IMG/VR virus record: IMGVR_UViG_3300044712_000519
Location: 1 to 36,975 of that record
Source: a virus
Length of the DNA stretch: 36,975 nt
Strand: one strand, 5' to 3'
A model generated the notes under the pieces. That model made no database searches, was not told where the DNA came from, and worked only from the letters and a program-made list of their open reading frames with translations. The translations under genes and the position numbers were made by a program. Positions 26,763-35,929 of the stretch are shown here, piece by piece (the first letter of the stretch is position 1; every line of letters begins with the position of its first letter).

Positions 26763-27950
26763 TTATTCAGCAGCTTGGAGAATAACAGGAACGAAGTAAA
26801 GACGGTCAGCACCTTCTGTGAAGGTTTTAACACCGAATTTGCCCCATGTTGTATACTTCATAGCAAGACCAGTACCCTCACGGATTGCGAGAGAGATATT
26901 CTTCTGGAGTACCATGTCGATAGCCTTTCTCTGCATTACGATGGTCTTAACAGAGAATGCGCCCCATTTATCAGCAGCATCTGTGAGAGTCTGAGAAACA
27001 GGTCGGTAACCACGGAGTGATGTAATCACGAGAGTAGTACCAACAACTGTTGCAGAGATACCAGCGAGCTTAGCACGATTTGCTTTTGTTACTTCAAAGT
27101 AAGCAGTAGCAGAACCGGCACCAGCAGCATATCCGTTAGTGTTGTTTACAGCAGCAGCCAAGAGAGTAAGAGTAGCAGCAGCACTAGCTCCAATGTCGAT
27201 TTGACCAGCAGAAGCAGGAGTAGCCTTGAATGTCCAAGTTACACCAGCGATTGTTACTGTGTCATCAGCAGTAGGATTTGTAGCTACGTTGAGGATAGCA
27301 GTACCAGTGAGGTTTGGAGTAACATAGAGTTTAGTTCCGAGGAATGAACCCATGTAACCACGTTTGTAAGATTCATCAGCTACTTGGAAAGTATTACCGA
27401 TTGCACCTTGACCGATTTTCTGGAGAGTGAAAGGGTCAATAACAGTACAAAGTTCTTTCTCATCTACACCAGCATTCTGGAGGTTAGCAACAGCATCACC
27501 GTAAACTTTAACTACGAATGTAGCATCAGTAGAAACAGATGAGATTGTAACAGCAGAAGGAGTTGTGTAAGAAGAGACAGCAGCTTCGAAGAATTTACCT
27601 TCGATATACTGACGCATACGGAAAGCGTTGTTTTTAGCTTGGTCGCCAAGAACATCGTAACCGTTTTCGATTTCATCCACAGGGTCATATTGGAAAGTGA
27701 TTTGTGGGATGTTGTCTACTGTCATTGTTTCGTTTGTGTACTCTACATCAGACTCAGTTTGAGCTGTGTATTTAGTATACTGAGAAACATTGTTGTAAAC
27801 TGGGCGTGGGTAGTTAATTGTAGTACCGTTGCCGAATGAAGCGCGAAGCTCCATATTTGCCAAGTCCATTGCAATAAGTGACTCTTGAAGGAGTGCTTGC
27901 ACTGTCTTGGTGTATTTCTGTTGATTTAAGACAGATACGCTATTAGCCAT
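26763..27950 (-). CDS. Major capsid protein (395 aa)
   Basis: ATG at 27948-27950 (MANSVSVLNQQKYTKTVQAL), TAA at 26763-26765. The frame is open a little further upstream, but that part overlaps the scaffold gene. N-arm, then NYPRPVYNNVSQYTKYTAQT and DNIPQITFQYDPVDEIENGYD, as in HK97-fold coat proteins of the P22-like kind. Residues about 217-327 form an Ala/Thr/Gly-rich beta domain (TIAGVTWTFKATPASAGQID) that interrupts the fold, a likely surface insertion domain. The C-terminus resumes the core (VMQRKAIDMVLQKNISLAIR). None of its 29 glycines is TGA, unlike neighbouring genes. It follows a scaffold gene and precedes a terminator. Confidence 0.88.
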   Translation of the reverse strand: MANSVSVLNQQKYTKTVQALLQESLIAMDLANMELRASFGNGTTINYPRPVYNNVSQYTKYTAQTESDVEYTNETMTVDNIPQITFQYDPVDEIENGYDVLGDQAKNNAFRMRQYIEGKFFEAAVSSYTTPSAVTISSVSTDATFVVKVYGDAVANLQNAGVDEKELCTVIDPFTLQKIGQGAIGNTFQVADESYKRGYMGSFLGTKLYVTPNLTGTAILNVATNPTADDTVTIAGVTWTFKATPASAGQIDIGASAAATLTLLAAAVNNTNGYAAGAGSATAYFEVTKANRAKLAGISATVVGTTLVITSLRGYRPVSQTLTDAADKWGAFSVKTIVMQRKAIDMVLQKNISLAIREGTGLAMKYTTWGKFGVKTFTEGADRLYFVPVILQAAE

Positions 27951-27991
27951 AAAAAATATAGTTGTAAATAAAAGATTACAACATACAGATA

Positions 27992-28546
27992 TTATTCTTT
28001 CACGTTTCCAGTAGCTCTTGCCCATTTAAGGTATTCGCCATCTGGTAACTTGAGAGCTTCCTCTTGAGAGAGACTTGATATATCCTTAGGCTTAGAAGTG
28101 CTTCTAAGTGAAAGGTTGCGCTTGGTCTCACTAACAGGCTTATCCGCTTTAGCTAGTTTGAAAGCATCATCGAAATCCATATCAGGATATTTTTTCAGAT
28201 TAGCTCTAATTTCATCTTCGTAGTCCTTTGCGCTTGGATTCTCTAAAAAGAGAACTTTCAGCTCGATAGGAGCGTACTGTGTAGAAACAGGCTCATCTGT
28301 ATCCTCATCGTCAGAATCGTCTTCGTCATCAGACTCAGAATCATCTGAGGAAGATTTGTATTTAGCGAGTTCAGCCTTGAGAGCTTTATTCTCACCTTTC
28401 AACTTCTTCCAGTTCGACTTATTTTTCTTAGCTGGGGTGTTGTCTTCCCCTTCGCTGTTTAGACTTTCGTCAGAGTCAGCAGACTCAACGTTTTCAGTTT
28501 CATCGAGGTTAGCATTAACATCGACTAGTTCTTCTTCGTTATCCAT
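27992..28546 (-). CDS. Scaffold-like protein (184 aa)
   Basis: ATG at 28544-28546, TAA at 27992-27994. Extremely acidic first half with Asp/Glu/Ser runs (SSSDDSESDDEDDSDDED), a coiled segment (KKLKGENKALKAELAKY), and a C-terminal helix with basic residues. This composition and position just before the capsid gene are typical of capsid scaffolding proteins, which guide procapsid assembly and then leave. No TGA codon. Confidence 0.82.
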   Translation of the reverse strand: MDNEEELVDVNANLDETENVESADSDESLNSEGEDNTPAKKNKSNWKKLKGENKALKAELAKYKSSSDDSESDDEDDSDDEDTDEPVSTQYAPIELKVLFLENPSAKDYEDEIRANLKKYPDMDFDDAFKLAKADKPVSETKRNLSLRSTSKPKDISSLSQEEALKLPDGEYLKWARATGNVKE

Positions 28547-28561
28547 AATTAAATGGTTAAA

Positions 28562-28623
28562 AGTATTGCTCCGAGGAGCTCAGGTAATAACCTGAATGAT
28601 AGCCCCGATTGCTCGGGAATACT
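28562..28623 (-). other. Cloverleaf-like inverted-repeat element
   Basis: An outer stem AGTATT/AATACT (28562-28567 with 28618-28623) encloses three hairpins: GCTC/GAGC (28568-28579), TCAGGT/ACCTGA with a four-base loop (28580-28595), and CCCGA/TCGGG with a four-base loop (28604-28617). The pieces are perfectly complementary and nearly abut, giving a four-way junction in the 5' leader of the scaffold-capsid transcript. The loops are too small for a tRNA and there is no U-run for a terminator. Confidence 0.7.
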
Positions 28624-28632
28624 ATCAAATTA

Positions 28633-29157
28633 TTACGCAGGTATTTCTTCTGTTTCTGGCTGAGGTTGTACAAGGTCATTTGAGTAATCCTCATTATAAG
28701 GATTCATAGAATCTTTTGTACCTTTTTTGTTAGGGTCGAGAGTAGCGATGGTATTTTTGAGCAAACTCTTGAGATAATGAAAGCTCTTTACATCGAATCG
28801 AAGAAGGTCTGTTTTGCTGAAAATAGGAGAGTCTAATGATACACCCATTTCGTCCATAACCTTGTAGAGAATCTGAGAGAGAATAGCATCAATTTCTTTT
28901 ACAAGAAGTTCACGGAGATATTCTGCTTTCTCATCTTTAATATCCTTGAGGAACTTATCATAGAGTTCTTGTCTAGCCCACATAACACAATGAGTAGACT
29001 TAGTGATTTTAGTATCACCTTTGCTATCCATTATCTTTTGCTCTGCTACGTTGATACAGTCATCGAGTCATTTATCAAGTGCTTTCCACTCGTCACTCTG
29101 TTCGTAAGCTCGAAGGTCTTTATAAGCCTTCAGTTCGTCTGAAATAGTTTTTTCCAT
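28633..29157 (-). CDS. Head-region helical protein (174 aa)
   Basis: ATG at 29155-29157, TAA at 28633-28635. Highly helical and charged (AEYLRELLVKEIDAILSQIL), ending in a Pro/Glu/Gln-rich tail. One TGA glycine (DKGLDD) must be read to include the first 42 residues. Located between portal and scaffold; a head-assembly role is likely from context, but no family is recognised. Confidence 0.75.
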
Positions 29158-29173
29158 TAAAAGGAGTTAAAAA

Positions 29174-31033
29174 TTAAATGCTTTGAAGCTGTGAGTTTTG
29201 CTGTGCCATATTAGCACCTGTCATAGCACTTTGAATATTTTTAGCTGATTGGTCTGCTTCTACCATTCCTTCATTCAATTTAGGTTGAGTTGCTTGGATT
29301 CTAGTATAAGCGTCTAAATGTGCTTGCATGTGTAGAGACTTAGCGACTGTATCGAGACAGCCATCATTTATTAAAAGATGAGTCAGGTGGTCATCTGTTT
29401 CATTGATTGGTAAACTTATACCTTGATTCAGTAAGATGTTCTCTTGATAGGCTATAATCTCCTGAGGAGACTGAGGCACAAAAACATTAGCCTTTTGAGA
29501 TTCTATACCATTTGATTCGAGAACTTCACGAGCATGTAAATCCTGTGCAATCTTTGGTCGTTCAATGCCTTGAAGAATAGCGAACGTATTGTTAAGAGCT
29601 GTTCTATCCTTGAGCATGTCTTTTTCTTTCTCACTAGAAGAGATGACTTTAACTGAGACTTCTACATAACCGAGGAATTGTTCACGTGTGAGTTGCTGAT
29701 TAACAAATCCCATACCTGTTTTAATCTTCGCTATCTTCTTATCTCCAGCCTTGAAATTCTCTAGGTAAGAACGAAGCCAAAGACGGAGAAAGTCACGGTC
29801 AAACCATGATTGTATTTTATCATCGAGAGCGATACTTACATCTGTGCTATTCTGTACCATTTCTTGCACTCCTAAAGTCTGTCGAGTTTCTGGTGTTGTT
29901 CCATTGGCTACATTCCCACCGATTCCACTTGTAGAGCGAGAAAGATTAGTCTGGAGCATGTCAGTAATAGTCTCACTGTTGTCACTTCGTACATCTTTAG
30001 GGAAAGGAGCAATAGCGTTATTTATGTTCTCTCCGTCATCAGGATTTGTAGGTATAAACTTATTAAATCCCATATCTAGGTCAGCAGGTCTTTTGATAAG
30101 TCTCGTATTGTAAAGATACATTGGATAGAGTTCTGCTTTATCCTTTTTGTATCTGAGGTTCTGGATAAGGACAATAGCCATTTGGATATTCTTGCATACT
30201 GTTGCAAGTCTTTGACCAAATATAGTAGAACGGTCAGGTCGCCAGTTGTTGATAAGAACAGGGAAAGGAATTAAGTTATTCTCTTTCTTCTCTTCCTTAG
30301 TAACAGGTTCAAGTTTCTCCATGTATAGAATCACTGAATCGTTGTTACCAGTTACTACCAAATACTTCTCACCTTCGTAAGTAGTAAAGTGATAGTAAAC
30401 ATCGTAAACAGGATTGTTACTATCGTTAGAAATATCGAGGACATTGTTTGCGCTCTTTAAGCTCGCTTCATTAGCTGTTATCTTTTTTGTAAATTGGAGG
30501 GCTTCTTTGTCATAATCATCAGGAAGTTGGTCTTTTCTCTTCTGGGTCTCGAAGCCTATAAAGTTAAATATCTTACTCTGATAATCTCCATCAGGGTCAG
30601 GAATAACACACTGAGGTTTTACGACTTCAAAGATAGGACGTTTAGCGACTCAATCCCATCATGTGAGAGCAGCGATACCAGCACCGTATCTGTAAGTATC
30701 GAATTTCATTTGAAATCTCATGTTCTCAAAATCCTCACTTTCTAGGTCTGTGTCTTTTACTGCGTTCAAGTTATCAACAAAGTATTTTTGCATCTGGTTA
30801 AATTCTTTCGCTTCAAAGGTACTAATTGGTCTTTCAGTATAAGTTCGTGCCATGTAAGCCCATACAACGTTAAAGAAAGTTGTATCACCGATACTTTCCT
30901 TCTCTTTACGCTGGTCGAAGAAGATTAAGTCTTCCTCTATGAAATCGTTTCTAATTGCAATGACTGAATTGAGTCATCTTATATGTTCATCTCTCACTTG
31001 AGAGAGTAAATCAGGATTGGAATATTTAGGCAT
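29174..31033 (-). CDS. Portal protein (619 aa)
   Basis: ATG at 31031-31033, TAA at 29174-29176. The length, position between terminase and capsid genes, and motifs WAYMARTYTERPISTFEAKE, RYGAGIAALTGWDG, VIPDPDGDYQS and NNWRPDRSTIFGQRLA fit podovirus-type portal proteins, which form the dodecameric DNA channel. The C-terminal part is Gln-rich and helical. Only three TGA codons, all in the first third (IRGLN, TGWDG), and each sits at a plausible glycine. Confidence 0.85.
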
Positions 31034-31066
31034 GATTATATTATAAATACTATTTTATTTTTTGTA

Positions 31067-32398
31067 CTAGTAGGGGGACATTTCCACATCTGTTATCAAA
31101 GTCTCTTCCTCTTCCATGTCTTCTGGCAACATTCACATATCGTCTATCTCGAAACTTTCCATTATTTCATCGTTTCATTGTATGACTTCTCAAACAGGTC
31201 ATCTATTCTTGTGGAAATTATCAAGCAGACCAGAGAGTAAATCCACAGCATCATCGTTTACTTCTTTCGTAGGAAAGGCAATAATCTGGTCTACTAAAGT
31301 GTTAATCCTTTTATGATTCTTTGGTAAATAAACTCTATTAGCTCTAAAGTGTGGAACGTGAGGAGTAAAGTGAGTAACCTTATCACTTGGGTATTTTAGC
31401 TCACGAATAGGGAGGGAAATTCAATACTCCTCTTTGGCAAGTTTCTTTACCCAGAATCAAAATCATTGGTTCGCTTTCTCATCGTAGGTAAACTTCGTCA
31501 CTTTACTTTCCCATTTTTGATACATAACAATAGATGCTCTTGCTTGGGCTTCTACGTCTTGCTTCTCAAGTATAAAGTCTAATAGGTAGAAGTTCTTATC
31601 CAGTCCTTCTCCGATTACTCCAATAGCTGAATAATCGCTCGTTTCCTTTCCTGTGTGAGTTGTATCAGTGTGCATAAAGACTTCTACGAATTGAGTTACA
31701 TCTACATCATCATAGAAACGTAAATCTTCATAGTTAATCATTGAGTTCTCGTATACATCAACAAACTCAGCCAGATATTCTTGCTTCCAGATATAACTAG
31801 GAACTTGTTCTTTGATTTTATCCAAGTCCTCAGCTTTCCAGTAAGGAGAAGCGTAACAAGAGTAGTTAAATGTTTTCCATTCTTCGTCTATTCTCTCCAT
31901 TTGAGACAACTCAAAATACTTCTGGTCTGTTTTGCCCTTAGGCGTTCAAATAATCTTCACCTGAGCTTTCTTACACATGGGCTGTATTGTACGCTCCCAG
32001 AGTCATTCTTTCTTCAATATGATACCAGCTTCGTTTAAAACAACGTAATCATAAGAGAATCATTCTAAGTTCTCTGGTCTTTCAGCACTCCCGAAGTCTA
32101 TCATGCTTCCATTAGCAAACGTGATTATGTATTTCTGATTGTCTACTTTTACACTAGACCACAAATCACCGAGAATAGTTCTAAAGTAACGGTCAATATA
32201 CTTCCCGATATTCCCTTGCACAGTATCACACCATAATCACCGAGAATTAGGGTTTATCATCATCATTAAGCAAAGCCATTGTGTAGCTCACCAAGTCTTT
32301 CCAGATTGTCGTCAAGCTGGTATTACTGTGTATTTATGTGTATCTGCAAAAGCCTCCCGAATAAACGGAGAGAAATTAAGATTCACTTCCTTTGTCAT
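31067..32398 (-). CDS. terL: Terminase large subunit (443 aa)
   Basis: ATG at 32396-32398, TAG at 31067-31069. Walker A AGRQSGKT (residues 28-35), Walker B YDYVVLNEAG (116-125, with Asn where Asp is usual before the catalytic Glu123), coupling motif GTPKG (151-155), and nuclease acids around HTDTTHTG (D245), TSDYSA (D255) and NDDAVD (382-386). The enzyme pumps DNA into the procapsid and cuts it. Thirteen glycines are TGA, including the invariant one in Walker A and the first of GTPKG, so the gene only makes sense in code 25. It overlaps the small subunit gene by 23 bases. Confidence 0.95.
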
Positions 32399-32816
32399 TG
32401 AGGTTGGTTGTGATTACATAAGTAGCTACTTTCTCTCAGCCAGAAGTCATATCAATTTTATCACCGAACTTCTTAGGGTTTAGTTTACCGAGTACCCATT
32501 TACGAGTTTCTACTTTAAGTCTAGCTCTTTGTATGTTATCTTGGTTTACTATTGCGTTACCGTCTTTATCTATTTTTATGTCCTTTGAACTATCGTCTGC
32601 AATATCAAGCATCTCATCGAATATGTTTTCCGCTCTAATATCGCACGCGTGCGCGTATTGTTTGGTTTTCTCTTCATCATCTCTCAGCCATTTATAGAAA
32701 GTAGTCACATCAGGCATTCACTTATCCTTTAGTATTTCCCTTGTTGCTCTTCATTTCTCTATCTCTCAAAGTATAGAGTTAAATATAGTTTCAATTTGTT
32801 CTTGTGAGTAAGCCAT
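32376..32816 (-). CDS. terS: Terminase small subunit (146 aa)
   Basis: ATG at 32814-32816, TAA at 32376-32378. The N-terminal HTH region (RATREILKDKGMPDVTTFYK, then WLRDD) and the later ENIFDEMLDIADD and RLKVETRKWVLGKLNPKKFG match phage small terminase subunits that recognise the packaging site. TGA gives the Gly in KDKGMP, the expected turn of the HTH. Directly upstream of terL with overlap. Confidence 0.9.
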
Positions 32817-32817
32817 A

Positions 32818-33102
32818 CTATTTACTTATCTTTATAGAAAATAAACTCCTACTTGGATAGAATACTGATTTGATTTGAAATCATCTATCACTCCATTTTG
32901 TAAAAAGCTCATTCATATAGTTTCACCAATCAAGTATATCGTTTGGTCTTTCTATTATGTAAGTTTTTCCAGCAAGAGTTATAGAGTCTCAAGTACAAAA
33001 TCATTTCCATCTAAATTTCAGAGTAATAGATGAATCATCTATTACTTTTACTGTTTTAGTATCATGAATAAATCACAGATATGTTTTCTTATCGCTTCGC
33101 AT
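32818..33102 (-). CDS. Hypothetical protein (94 aa)
   Basis: ATG at 33100-33102, TAG at 32818-32820, one base before the small terminase ATG. Beta-rich (TVKVIDDSSITLKFRWKG, DSITLAGKTYIIERP) with TGA glycines at LGFIH, WKGFCTGD, DWGNY and DRGFQ. No function recognised; may be a virion-associated beta-barrel. Confidence 0.72.
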
Positions 33103-33104
33103 AA

Positions 33105-33476
33105 TTAATAAGTTTTATTAGCAACATCAGTAAAACCAGAACTTACATTATCTTCTGTTGTGAAAGTATAGTTTCTAAACTCTTCTACTTTATCCTTCAT
33201 AAACCATCTCTTAGTTCTTACTATTGTTTCTTTGTATGTACCATTTAGATTTGGTATTTTATCTATCATGTTCTTTCCTGTTTCTTGAAGAGTCCAGCCT
33301 ATTTGTATGTCTTTCTTTTTAGTAGGTTCGCAAGTGAAAGTGTATGTCTTATTCTTAATTCTTATAGTATCGCATTCACAAGGGTTAGAATTGAGTGAAA
33401 TAAATTTATAATTAAGAGTTCCTTTCATCACGAAAGTAATTCAGTTAATAGATAATGTATCTCCTTTCTTTTTCAT
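33105..33476 (-). CDS. Hypothetical protein with a phage beta-domain motif (123 aa)
   Basis: ATG at 33474-33476 overlaps the upstream stop (TAATG); TAA at 33105-33107. The pattern CDTIRIKNKTYTFTCEP, then DIQIGWTLQETGKNMIDKI, is similar to the beta domain inserted in the capsid protein (TVTIAGVTWTFKATP, then QIDIGASAAATLTLL), so the two may share a fold. One TGA (INGIT). Role unknown. Confidence 0.75.
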
Positions 33477-33637
33477 TACCTTTTCATTAGTTCTAAAAGT
33501 CTTATACCGTTTCCATCTTTAATCGCATTAGCAATTATTCATATCTCAGAGTTAGTAAAGTTATTGAGGACATCTTTTACCATTTGTTCGGCAAGTTGTC
33601 TTCGAGTGAGAGAGATTACATTTAGCTCTCTTGTCAT
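33476..33637 (-). CDS. Hypothetical protein (53 aa)
   Basis: ATG at 33635-33637 and TAA at 33476-33478; both ends overlap neighbours by one base (TAATG). Helical (SLTRRQLAEQMVKDVLNNF). One TGA (EIGII). It is the first gene after the intragenic promoter-like sequence at 33671-33698. Confidence 0.7.
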
Positions 33638-33891
33638 TATAACTCTTTGCTCTCTGGAGTTCATAGAACAATTATATTGTTATTCAATGGTTTTGCAAGA
33701 GCCTTTTTTCTTTCTATTTCCCTTTGTTTTGCTTCCTCGATAAATTCTAACTTCACTTGCTCTAAAGTGAATTGTTTGGGGCTTCTCCATTGTATTTGTT
33801 CTCTACCGATAATCTCACATTGTACCCATTCATTTTGTAACCAAAAAGGCTCGAAGTAGTAAGACGAGGTACAAGTGGTTTTAGTTATCAT
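33637..33891 (-). CDS. Hypothetical protein (84 aa)
   Basis: ATG at 33889-33891, TAA at 33637-33639. Trp/Cys-containing N-terminal part (FEPFWLQNEWVQCEIIG) and charged helix (LEQVKLEFIEEAKQREIERK). One TGA (VLGTPE). Its 3' part carries a promoter-like element for downstream packaging genes. Confidence 0.72.
33671..33698 (-). promoter_or_regulatory. Promoter P5 (intragenic)
   Basis: Minus strand TTGCAA (33693-33698), 16 bases, TATAAT (33671-33676), inside 33637-33891. It matches the -35 and spacing of P1 and P2 and lies 33 bases before the next ATG, so it could start the transcript for terminase and head genes. Confidence 0.5.
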
Positions 33892-33892
33892 A

Positions 33893-34096
33893 TTATTTAT
33901 TAGAAGATACTATTGTAATAATTACTCAATTTAAAAGGAAACTATCTTGGTATTCTCACAACTCCTGCAATCTTTTAAATAATTTGTTTGTAGTCTGTAC
34001 TCTCAATTCGTCTTCTGCTTGTTTCCAAAATAGTTGTTTGTTAGCTTCTCTTAGTTTTCTTCTGGTGATATTTAGGAGTTGCCTATCTGTTTTCAT
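33893..34096 (-). CDS. Hypothetical protein (67 aa)
   Basis: ATG at 34094-34096, TAA at 33893-33895. Basic N-terminal helix (LLNITRRKLREANKQLFWKQ) and a hydrophobic C-terminus (LLNGVIITIVSS). Two TGA codons. Linked downstream by TAA-T-ATG. Confidence 0.7.
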
Positions 34097-34100
34097 AGTA

Positions 34101-34349
34101 TTATTTATTTAGCTCTTGGATAGTATCGTTTAGCATCTCTTCTAAATCCTTTTTATTGTATCAATTAGTACCGTCAAAAACATCGGTATCTTTTGAATAG
34201 TTCTTTACTTTCGTAGGTGGTGCTAAGAACTTGATGAGATAATCTCAGTTTGGTAAAGCTTCCGAGAGTTCTAACCTGTCTAATAGAACTCAGTATTCAT
34301 TACGATATGTTTCGTGATTGAGTGTGTAATTTCATTTAGTTATTTTCAT
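34101..34349 (-). CDS. Hypothetical protein (82 aa)
   Basis: ATG at 34347-34349 overlaps the preceding gene by ten bases; TAA at 34101-34103. Contains LDRLELSEALPNGDYLIKFL and DTDVFDGTNGYNKKDLEEM; four TGA glycines. No family recognised. Confidence 0.7.
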
Positions 34350-34636
34350 AGCTCCTCTATTTTAGAAAGTACAGCTTGCAGTTCGGAGAGCCTTGAAACA
34401 ATATCCATGTATTCAAGAGTATATTCTTCGTGTTGGCTCTTTTCTTTATCCATTTTTTCTCTGAGAGTTTCTATCCTCTCTTTTATGTAATGTACTAATG
34501 GAATCATATTTATTGTTTTTCAGCAAGATAAACAGTTATCATTTTTTCTCTCATATTCTACTGGATTTATTCAAAGACAGACAGAAGATTTCTGCACACA
34601 CTCTAAGCATAAATAATTATTTGGTGGTAATGGCAT
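34340..34636 (-). CDS. Zinc-ribbon and coiled-coil protein (98 aa)
   Basis: ATG at 34634-34636, TAA at 34340-34342. Cysteine pairs YLCLECVQ and NCLSCGKT in the first 45 residues form a likely zinc site, in which CG is a TGA glycine; the rest is a long helix (IKERIETLREKMDKEKSQHE). Function unknown; one of several small zinc-ribbon proteins here. Confidence 0.72.
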
Positions 34637-34661
34637 AGTTTATTCTTTATATCCTAAGGGT

Positions 34662-35174
34662 TTAGAGTTGAAAATCTTTAGTAATTGTATTCTTCGGCAC
34701 TATCAATTGTTTTACAGATTGAGTATCACATCTATTATAAAGTGAGTTATCCCATTTTCTGGTAATTGTATTTTTTATATGTGGTTTCTCTGCGTTCGTT
34801 TCTATGATTTCTGTGGTTGCTGGGATAGAATCTAGAACGAATCCGCCATTATCTGTATTTTTATAGTAGTAATATCGGAAATTATCATTGGATTGTCCTT
34901 TAATACTTCACACCCCAAATCATAGAACAAATAATCATCTTCATCGTACATCACCAGATGAAACCATATTCCTCTCTATTGAGACAATGGGCGTTTTGTG
35001 TACCTCTAAACTATTCTTTACACAGTATTCTCGTTGTGCTAATTCTTCTTTATCTTGTCTCTCTGCTTCCCATTTCATAAAATGAAATATTCAATAAATA
35101 AGTGAGCAAAAGAAAAGACATCAGAATATAGCTTCTAATATTTCTCACTTATTGTAATCTTCGATAGGCTTCAT
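34662..35174 (-). CDS. Membrane-anchored hypothetical protein (170 aa)
   Basis: ATG at 35172-35174, TAA at 34662-34664. One membrane segment near the start (ILEAIFGCLFFCSLIYGIF), then a soluble domain with SIKGQSNDNFRYYYYK and GGFVLDSIPATTEIIETN, a pattern I recall from many uncharacterised phage proteins. Many TGA glycines (RGRGLFVLGFGVG). Possibly exposed outside the membrane; role unknown. Confidence 0.75.
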
Positions 35175-35176
35175 AC

Positions 35177-35548
35177 TTACGATTGGTTAGAGTTAAAGCC
35201 TAGATTCTCGGCAATGAATTTCAATATAGGTTCTTCTTGTTCGTAGGGGGATTTAGTTAGGTTGTATTGTACTGGATATATTCTTTTTACTGTATATTCT
35301 AAAATGTCTACCGCATGAAATGTTGGTTTAGTTTCATACTTTATCCATCCATCTCAGTCAATATTAAAATCTCATCATAGGCATAAAAGTATATCTTGGA
35401 GGGTTATAGGTCGAAAGTGTATCTCACGAGCTTCTGAGTTGTGATTTTCCTTGTCGATTCTCTCTTGCCATGAGTCATTACTTGCAAGAACTATATCTTG
35501 TCAGAGTTTTTCTCTGCATTTCTCTATTATGTATTGGAGGTGGGACAT
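35177..35548 (-). CDS. Hypothetical protein (123 aa)
   Basis: ATG at 35546-35548, TAA at 35177-35179. Soluble; contains IHFRPITLQDILLCLGGDFN and PYEQEEPILKFIAENLGF. TGA doublet at LGGDF. The combination of a start helix and ITLQDIL segment resembles other uncharacterised phage proteins; function unknown. Confidence 0.72.
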
Positions 35549-35551
35549 AAA

Positions 35552-35674
35552 TTATTTGTTATCGTGTTGAGCATCTAAAAACTTCATTATTGAGAATAAT
35601 AGAATCATCTCTGGAGTTTGTCATGGCTGAGGGTTTTCGCTTGCATGTTGTAGTATTAATTCGGATGGTTTCAT
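35552..35674 (-). CDS. Hypothetical protein (40 aa)
   Basis: ATG at 35672-35674, TAA at 35552-35554. A short helical protein (MKPSELILQHASENPQPG) with one TGA. Fits exactly between neighbours. Confidence 0.65.
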
Positions 35675-35680
35675 AGTGTA

Positions 35681-35929
35681 TTAGAGTGATTTTATAAATT
35701 CTTCGAAGTCTACATCTATAACATTGTTTCAAGAGTCTACTCTTTCTTGTACTTCTATACTAATTTTATTTTTCATCTCCTGTCTTGCTTCTTCGAGGAG
35801 GGCAATAACTGGTTTAGTTACAAGAAAATCATACATATATTCCTTTGTGTGAACTCAGTTATAGTTCAGAAAGTTGTATTTTATTTCTTCGAGTTTTTCT
35901 TCAATTTCACGAGGTGTTTTTGTAGGCAT
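35681..35929 (-). CDS. Hypothetical helical protein (82 aa)
   Basis: ATG at 35927-35929, TAA at 35681-35683. Acidic coiled-coil composition (PREIEEKLEEIKYNFLNY, VIALLEEARQEMKNKI). Two TGA glycines. No family recognised. Confidence 0.72.

Noticed and set aside
27951-28025. Upstream extension of the capsid protein to 28025
   Set aside because: It would overlap the scaffold gene and add an unlikely hydrophobic leader; MANSVSVLNQQ at 27950 is a typical coat protein start.
28562-28623. tRNA gene in the cloverleaf-like element
   Set aside because: Stem lengths, loop sizes and conserved tRNA bases do not fit on either strand. No other gap showed a tRNA, including one for reading UGA.
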